NCBI GenBank assembly: GCA_028564705.1
Contig: JAPXFQ010001497.1
Coordinates: 186,001-250,000 of the forward strand
Direction of reading: 5' to 3'
Origin: Apricaphanius iberus
Taxonomy: Eukaryota; Chordata; Actinopteri; Cyprinodontiformes; Aphaniidae
Length of the DNA: 64,000 bases
Part shown: positions 57,691 through 64,000 of the stretch, piece after piece
How the letters are laid out: each line of letters starts with the position of its first letter
Numbering within the stretch: position 1 is the first letter of the stretch
The notes under the pieces: generated by a model
What the model was told of the DNA's origin: nothing
Database searches by the model: none
The model's input: the letters and a program-made list of their open reading frames with translations, nothing else
Program-made: the position numbers and the translations under genes

Positions 57691-58903
57691 ATATGGAAAT
57701 CACATACATGTTTTACTTTCTCCGGGGTCAAGGCGCAGATCACAGAACAGTATCTTGGGAGGTGTGTCCAGCACACACTGCCCTCGTTCACCTGAAAAAA
57801 TAAAGGTGGAGACTTAGTAGTACATCCTAAATCCTCATCTTTGGACCTAATATCCAGATTTATTACTTGTTAGTTTGTTGCCAACTATCAGTTTTTAAAC
57901 AAATAAACACATGGCGTAGGTCTGAGATCTTGCATAAGAATCTGGAATTGTGGTTCCTCTCAGATGTTTTTGTGCTCACCCCTGCTTGGAATCAGCACTG
58001 TTTCGCTGTCAGCTTGGACATCCTGTTTGTTGCCCCGGGCCGGCAGAGCCACTCTGTTCTCACTGGCATGGAACTGACAGTGGATCTGGGCGCTGGCCCA
58101 GGCCAGCATCTCGCTGTCATACAGAAGACAAGGCTTACACAGGAGCAGGGTATCTGACAGAATTGTTCATTAAAGTATTTACAGCTCAATTATTGACAGC
58201 AATTGATAAAGATGTGTAAAAATCTTACTTGTAATTACGTACTAATGGAGCTGAGTTGAAAAAAAAATGTTTTAGAGGAAAACTGATTTTGAACTGATTC
58301 TTCTAGAAATCGAATCAATTCAAGTTCAAAAATTGATTTTATTTTTGAATAGTTGGCCCTTTTTTACAGCTAAATTATGAAGGAAGGTCTAGACCAGAGA
58401 TTTTCAGACTTTTTGCTATATGGGCAAAAATAATCCAGTTGAAAGTGCCACAAAAATGATTGATTTGTACCTGCTTAACAATAAGTTAAACTTGTTACAT
58501 TTTAATGAAACATATAAAGTAAGATTACTTAATAGATTATCTTTGAAAGTATTGATGTTACATTTTCTTGTTTATCCACCAGAACGTAAAACTATTAGAA
58601 CTCTTATTAATGTTTAATCTTTTAATCTTATCAAAGTAAAACAAAACATAGTCATAGTCTCCATCGCCTTCCCCCTTATTTACGTTATATAAATCAGCCA
58701 CCAGACCGGGGTTAAGTTCAAGTTACAAACTTAAAAGAGTGGATGTAGTCATCTCAGTTCAAATAAGCAGCAGGACTAAAATCCTACCTGCTGGCCGAGG
58801 TGGAGAGGTGAGACATCGGGTTAGTGAAGGTGATGAGGCACTCCAGGAGCTCCCCGGCCAGGAACACGGGCCCCCGGGCCATGGAGGCCACCACCTCGAT
58901 CAT
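54171..58903 (-). CDS. rgp1: RGP1 homologue, RAB6A GEF complex partner 1, 386 aa
   Basis: RGP1 pairs with RIC1 as the exchange factor that activates RAB6A at the trans-Golgi for endosome-to-Golgi retrieval. Eight coding exons, 5' to 3' (+ coordinates): 58788-58903, 57980-58113, 57708-57791, 55649-55798, 55333-55479, 55123-55250, 54858-55035 and 54171-54394. They join in frame to 1161 nt; human RGP1 is 391 aa. The product begins [20 protein letters not shown] and holds family blocks [55 protein letters not shown] and [20 protein letters not shown]. The fold is predicted to be arrestin-like; no membrane span or catalytic site is expected. The intron between exons 5 and 6 is only 82 nt and has a CTTT repeat next to its donor. 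The gene is head-to-head with gba2 and tail-to-tail with msmp. Confidence 0.96.
55296..55327. repeat. (GAAA)n microsatellite within an 82-nt rgp1 intron
   Basis: About eight GAAA units (CTTT on the gene strand) fill the first half of the intron 55251-55332, starting 6 nt after the splice donor. Confidence 0.9.
56400..57370 (+). mobile_element. L2/CR1-type LINE remnant in an rgp1 intron
   Basis: Broken frames give [35 protein letters not shown] and [20 protein letters not shown] from the reverse-transcriptase domain. After an internal deletion come [53 protein letters not shown] and [16 protein letters not shown] from its C-terminal part. Stops and the missing middle make it dead. It ends in a tail like other fish LINE 3' ends (GAATTGCCTTGTTGTTGAAA). 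It is antisense to rgp1. Confidence 0.85.
57630..57688. repeat. (TA)29 microsatellite next to an rgp1 splice donor
   Basis: An uninterrupted run of TA begins 19 nt downstream, in gene sense, of the donor of the rgp1 exon at 57708-57791. Confidence 0.95.
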
Positions 58904-59534
58904 CTGCGTCGTTAAAGAAAACCAACGCTACATCAATACATCTCAAAGCGCTTAAATAGAAAAAAACTAGAGGCAAGGGAACTTAAAACACAAGGATGGT
59001 TACGAACTAACGACTCTTCCCACAGGTCAGACCCTATGAAGAAGTTAACTTGTTCGGAGTTTGCTGATTTTACAGCAAATTGTATTTACATACCTTAACC
59101 TCAAGCGAGCGTACAGTAAGACTTGTTGAGGTTTTTAAGTCAAGATGATGCCTAAATTGCCAATTTAAGAAAATTAACGCATTTTAAACAGTGTGTTTAA
59201 GTAACCTAATCATAGCTTTTCCACCCTTCTAACGCTGGAGCTAGTAAACAAACAAAAACATGGATCCCGTCTACGTCCGCGTTACTGCGCACCAAAATAC
59301 TAACCATGGTACAAATAAAAACCTCGGAATATGTAGAATAGTAAAAGATACACACCGTTTTCTATACAAAACCTTGTTTATAAATCTCATTGATATGAAG
59401 GTTTTTATTTTTTTATTTGTCTGCATGAATAAAAAGACTAATCAAATTCACAGGAAACGTTTTTGTGTCAGACACGTCTGTACAACAAGACATACGTCAT
59501 CAGTACGGACAAGGAAGTGAAATCACTGGACGAA

Positions 59535-61194
59535 CTGCATTAATAGACGAATTCTCCGCTGCTTCTGGACTAAAACTAAATTAATCTATATGCGAAATTT
59601 TATGTCTGTTTGAAAAAAAAATGATAAAAACATGTATAATATACCTGTTTAAATTTTGTATTAGATATCTCGGTGTTTTTATGTGTAATAATGTTATGTA
59701 AGAATGTTAAAACTCAAGGTGTTTCTACATTTGTGTATCCAGCACTCTCCCTTAATGTTTGTGATTCCACATGCAAAGAATTAATGATATGTTGGTTAAA
59801 TTTATATAAAAGAACAAGCACAGTCATCTGAAAAAGGCTTTGCTTTCTGGTCCCAAAACTAAAGGGGGTTTTGATCTAATAGATTTTGTGGATTTAAGTT
59901 ATAAATTTAAAGTTAAATGGTCAAAGGAATGCTTAATAGCTCTTGAATCGTTATGGAATTTTATTCCACATAATATATTCAAGAAGGTTGGAGGTCTCAA
60001 GTTCTTACTGTCTTGTAATTACAATATTTCTAAATTACCAGTTAAGATATCGAAATGTCATCAACAAGCCCTGGAAGCTATGATATTCACATAACCTTTC
60101 ACCACATAAATCTATCATTTGGAACAATGAGTGCATTGTTAAAAGGAACAAATCATTGTATTTACAAAGTTGGATAAATACAAATATAATATATCTAAAA
60201 GACTTATTTAGCCCTAACGGCCAACTTCTTAGCTATGAAGACTTTCTTACAAAGAAAACTTTTTTAAATCTATTACCAGCGGAATAATAGAATTAATGAA
60301 AAGCTATACAGAACAAAATGTACAACAAACAACTTCTAACATTCTTTACATAAATGGTATTGACATTCTGAACAAAAGATGTACTAATAAACATCTCAGA
60401 GAATGTTTCTATGATGCTAAGAAAATGACACCTAGAGGGAAATTCTTTTGGAACGCTATTTTTATGAATGTTAAATGGCACAAGGCCTGGCTTGTTCCTT
60501 TTTAATTCTCCGTCACAAATAAAGTTTGAGAATTGCATCTAAAAATACTGCATAACATATACACATCTAAGATGTACACTTCAAGATTTCTTGATATGGA
60601 AAACAAATGTACTTTTTGTAAAAATGAACCTGAAACTGTAACTCATTTGTTTTATGGTCGTTCATATAGTAATGCATTTAGTAAAGAACTTGAGAATTAT
60701 ATTTTATGTAAAACAAAATCATAATTGAGGGGAAGAACATTATCACTTATTTCGAATTCAAAGGGGAAAAAAAGCACTATAGTGAACCTTTATATTTTCT
60801 TATAGGTAAGTTTTATATCCATAAATGTAAATTTCAGAATTCTTTACCATCATTTAAGTTGTTTTTAATAGAGGTGAATTATTATTTTAAGTCTCTTAAT
60901 TACAAACAAAAAATGTATATCGGTTATGAACATTCATTCAGAAATGTTTAACGGATAATGTGTCACTATTACTATATTTCTCATGGGATACAAGGTCTGT
61001 CACAAAATTTACTTTTATTTAATGTTAACTCGATTGTACTTCTTTTCTCTCTCTCTTTTTACTAACTTTTGTTATACTGTCATATAAATGTAATATATTG
61101 TACTGTCAATATTACTGTTATAATGATTGTGAGCCGGAAAGAGTGAAATGTCATTGTGGCTACAATCTTAAATAAAGATTTGAAAGGGGAAAAC
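59535..61194 (+). mobile_element. 5'-truncated L1-like LINE with 14-bp target duplication
   Basis: Frames read PKTKGGFDLIDFVDLSYKFK, SLWNFIPHNIFKKVGGLKFL, ILHNIYTSKMYTSRFLDMEN and CTFCKNEPETVTHLFYG, the C-terminal end of an L1-type ORF2, including its Cys/His motif. Several stops are present. The 3' end is TCTTAAATAAAGATTTGAAA. The direct repeat AATCACTGGACGAA flanks it exactly (59521-59534 and 61195-61208). Confidence 0.88.
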
Positions 61195-62659
61195 AATCAC
61201 TGGACGAAAACCACTGGGACCTAAAGATTGATTTTTTACTAATTTAGCAAAGAATGGGGGTTGAAAAAAACCCGAATGATCTAGATTTGGATAGTCGGTT
61301 GGAAGATTCCCCAAACACTTCACTTTATATTCTTTAAAATGTTTTTAATTATCCTACTAAGTTGCACATTCAAACCGGAGCTTGATATTTTATTTGGAAT
61401 AACTTCACAGAATGCCTACTTTGTTTTTGTAATTTTGTCCTTAACATATATATCGATATTATTCTGAGTTTTTATTTTATTTTATATTTTTCTTTTGTGA
61501 ATCTATATGCCTCTTATCTGTCACTTTGCTGCTGTTACAGCTGAATTTCTCCTTTGTGAGACAAAACGACATTCTTTATTCTACTCAAGCTGTAAATTAA
61601 AAAAAAGACTATTGACTCAAGGGGGCTCATTACTATTCACAACACTTTAAGGTTTTTATTTCCTTCCACTTCCTAACTACACACCCCTTTGAATACATTG
61701 AAGTTTGTGGTTGTAACAGAACAAAACAGGATGTGGATATGCATGTAAGGAACTGCAGATAAATAAGCCACTCACTGGTGATGCCTGAAGACCTTAAAGC
61801 TGTTTTGTGCAAACCTAGGGTCCACATCCTCCTTGTTCCTGCCTTGTGAGTCTAGTGCAGGAATCTGTAACCTGAGTCTTCAGACCCACTGACGTGGCTT
61901 TTAATAACTTTGGACAAATATGTTAAAGCCATGAGCAATGTTTTAAAACGAAAAGGAAATTACAAAAGAGTTGGGTTTAGTAGTTATTCTTAGGCATTTT
62001 CATGCTATATATGCGTAGCATTTCCACATTTTTCCCACTTCACTGCAAACTACGTGCTTTTTTGACATGATTTTCTACAAAAAACAATAAACATTGTTAA
62101 ACCTAAAAATGAAATAAAGTCACTGTTTTTTAATTTCAAAATATAGATATTATAAAGCAAGCTATTTCATCTCAACGAATCGACTTGTGTTAGTTGTTTT
62201 AAACAAATTTTGTTTAGCTTGACTTAAAAAGGAATTAGGGGTTTAAATGTTGCTGATCTCTGGTCTAGCGAAAAACTCATGTCCCAAAACTGTTTATTAC
62301 ACAAACGGCTTGCCTTTAGAAATGCAGCAAATTACTAGAGTATAGGAGCACACCACACTGACTGAAAGTTTTTAATTATAAGGTATCACATTTGTACTCA
62401 CAGCTATTTTAGATCAAACAAAAAAATTTTTTTCAAGCTGGAAAACATCAACCCAACCTTGTTTCTTTCTAACACTACAAGCGCATCATTGAATGTTTCG
62501 GTCCGCTTCCGGAAAATTGTCAGGCACAGTTGACTTGTACTGCATTTTTCAAGGAGTACTGAAGAACTCCTTGAAATGAAAAGCAACTTAAATTTATATA
62601 TACATATATATATGAAAAAGCTAAACGTATTTGACCCACAGAAAAAAAGCGAAACAAAA

Positions 62660-62841
62660 GTTTTTTTTCAAGCAGTCTTAAAGGGAAGCCTGTCCTTACA
62701 AGTCAAGCTGAGGGTAAAAATGAGCTGCCTGTATCCTGTAGAAGCTTGTCATTTTGAGCTCCTCCCTGCCGGGAGAAGCTACAGCAGCTTCTGTAGAGAG
62801 AGGTCGGCTTTTCGCCACATCGGGTTGACGCTGTAACGCAG
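62660..62841 (+). other. Candidate 5' non-coding exon of gba2
   Basis: The stretch is less AT-rich than its surroundings, lies upstream of the gba2 coding exon and ends with a consensus donor (CAG, then GTATGT). A second candidate starts after CTGCTGCAG at 63103. No transcript evidence; the upstream limit is a guess. Confidence 0.25.
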
Positions 62842-63489
62842 GTATGTTCGAAACAAATACAGATAGTTCACCGTGCTTAGCAGCGGGTTCTGCTGTAGCT
62901 TATCCTCGAAGCAAACTGATGTTTTTGAACAAATGCTTGTTGAACAAAAAGGGGAAAACACGTTGGGAATACTGTTCACTGCATCCGTGTTGTAATTCTT
63001 TAAATGCGTGCTTTAATAATGTTCCTCCTCCAGGCTTTCTGGATACATTAACCCGTCTCTTTTCATTCGACGTGTCGTGTTGCTGTCTGTATTCTGCTGC
63101 AGGAGCTCATGCTAAACGACAGGAGCTTCTTCAGCACTTCCTGAAGGAGGTGCAAAGCCACACTGGAAGCCTCTGAGATGCACCTAATGTAGTTGCTGAA
63201 ATATGTCACTGGAACCTTCACCCTGAAGAGCAAAGATTTGCTGCTCGTATATCAGGAGCCTGTCAGTGGAGAACCAGCTTCACCCCCCTCCCTCCTCATC
63301 CAATCCAGTGTAGGTCCTGTGTACACACACCTGTAACACCTACCTCCACTCTCAGAGTTGGGTCAGTTTACTAAAGGTGGTGGCAGCTCTCCCTGTAACC
63401 GGCAACCGTTTTGGCTCCCATCCACCACCTTTTTTTTCTTCTCCCCCCCCCCAGCCCCTTTAGGTTTTCGGCTAAACAGTTGTGCAGGT

Positions 63490-63683
63490 ATGACCTCAGA
63501 TTGGGGCGAGAAGTCCACGGCGGACCTGATGAGCAGGCACGTCTCTAAGGAAATGGGACATGGGGTGCCCAACGAGGGGTGGCGGATCTGCCTGGCGCAC
63601 GAATTTAAGGAGAAGAGGAAGCCCTTTCAGGCAAAAGATGTTTCGCTGTCCAACGTTATGGAGCACGTCGGCCTCGGGATCAG
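63490..63683 (+). CDS. gba2: Non-lysosomal glucosylceramidase, first coding exon
   Basis: GBA2 hydrolyses glucosylceramide to glucose and ceramide at the ER/Golgi and plasma membrane, outside lysosomes. Only the N-terminal 64 codons plus 2 nt are here, ending at the donor GTGAGA after GLGIR. The diagnostic block is [20 protein letters not shown] followed by [15 protein letters not shown], nearly identical to human GBA2. The preceding residues ([18 protein letters not shown]) align with the less conserved human segment. The fish N-terminus is about 50 residues shorter than the human one. A CT-rich acceptor (CCCCCCCCAG) ends at 63454, so the exon probably begins at 63455 with 35 nt of 5' UTR. 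The rest of the gene continues beyond the window. Confidence 0.92.
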
Positions 63684-63702
63684 GTGAGACTCAGACCATC
63701 TA

Positions 63703-63726
63703 AAAAAACAAACAAACAAACAAACA
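63703..63726. repeat. (AAAC)n microsatellite in the gba2 intron
   Basis: About six AAAC/AACA units just after the gba2 splice donor. Confidence 0.8.
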
Positions 63727-64000
63727 TCAAACTAGTGTGGAGAACCCCTTGTAGCCTATAAAAAAGACGCACACACAATATCTCTTAGTGAATGTATTTA
63801 GCTGTTTCTTGAAAGCAGACATGTTAGACTTAAGAGATGTGTGTCAGATCTTTAGCCGGCCGACGTTAGAACCACCAGATATCTCTCAGATTTTTTTTCT
63901 CATCCTCATTAAGATTTTTTGCATAATACGATCAAAAGAGAATTTCTAGTCGCACCCCTTAAACCAAAGATCAAACCAAATTTTTAGTTTGAAAAAGTAT

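Larger units (their letters stand above)
58904..63489. promoter_or_regulatory. Head-to-head spacer of rgp1 and gba2
   Basis: The region holds both 5' ends. A LINE (59535-61194) accounts for 1.66 kb; without it the spacer would be about 2.9 kb. 61209-62640 shows no gene that I recognise. 62660-62841 ends in a good donor (CGCAG, then GTATGTTCG) and could be a gba2 non-coding first exon. In humans the two genes share a very short bidirectional promoter region; whether that holds here cannot be decided without transcripts. Confidence 0.4.

Noticed and set aside
57597..57817. ORFs of repeated Ile-Tyr
   Set aside because: They are translations of the (TA)n microsatellite.

Overview
This window is vertebrate nuclear DNA, almost certainly from a ray-finned (teleost) fish. 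It is AT-rich and intron-split with GT-AG junctions. It carries many Tc1/mariner, hAT-like, Harbinger-like and LINE remnants of the kinds common in fish. The protein-coding exons read as clear orthologues of human genes. There is no sign of operons, CRISPR or bacterial features. By comparing spliced exons with remembered human proteins I can place six genes: the 3' part of tesk1 (+, 4144-8708), a class II cytokine receptor (CRFB family, +, 12954-17904), complete pik3c3/VPS34 (-, 24041-46034, 25 coding exons), msmp (+, 51676-53371), rgp1 (-, 54171-58903, 8 coding exons), and the first coding exon of gba2 (+, 63490-63683). In every case the exon phases close without a frameshift.

Layout. 1-4143 is probably a tesk1 intron; it holds nested DNA transposons and one Tc1-like element with an intact transposase ORF that ends 46 bp before a tesk1 exon. 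4144-9460 holds the end of the tesk1 kinase domain, the regulatory tail and the polyA signal. 9466-12950 is intergenic. The receptor gene follows, then about 5 kb of transposon-rich intergenic DNA up to the pik3c3 polyA signal. Pik3c3 occupies 22 kb, and most of its length is intronic transposon sequence. 46.0-51.6 kb is intergenic. Msmp and rgp1 are convergent, and rgp1 and gba2 are divergent (head to head). A LINE with a target-site duplication lies in the rgp1-gba2 spacer.

Biology. As I recall, TESK1, MSMP, RGP1 and GBA2 all lie in human 9p13.3, with the same relative orientation of MSMP, RGP1 and GBA2. The right end is therefore a conserved micro-synteny block, and pik3c3 (human chromosome 18) is a lineage-specific neighbour. 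The genes do not form a single pathway. Three act in membrane trafficking or lipid biology: VPS34 makes PI3P, RGP1 is part of the RAB6A exchange factor, and GBA2 is a non-lysosomal glucosylceramidase. Tesk1 regulates actin through cofilin. The CRFB gene and msmp encode a receptor and a secreted ligand-like protein.

I did not find an unknown biological system. The most informative unexplained structure is the layering of transposons, several with target-site duplications that can be read directly. One is a LINE that landed 5 nt after a pik3c3 splice donor and turned an intron of about 95 nt into 1.6 kb.
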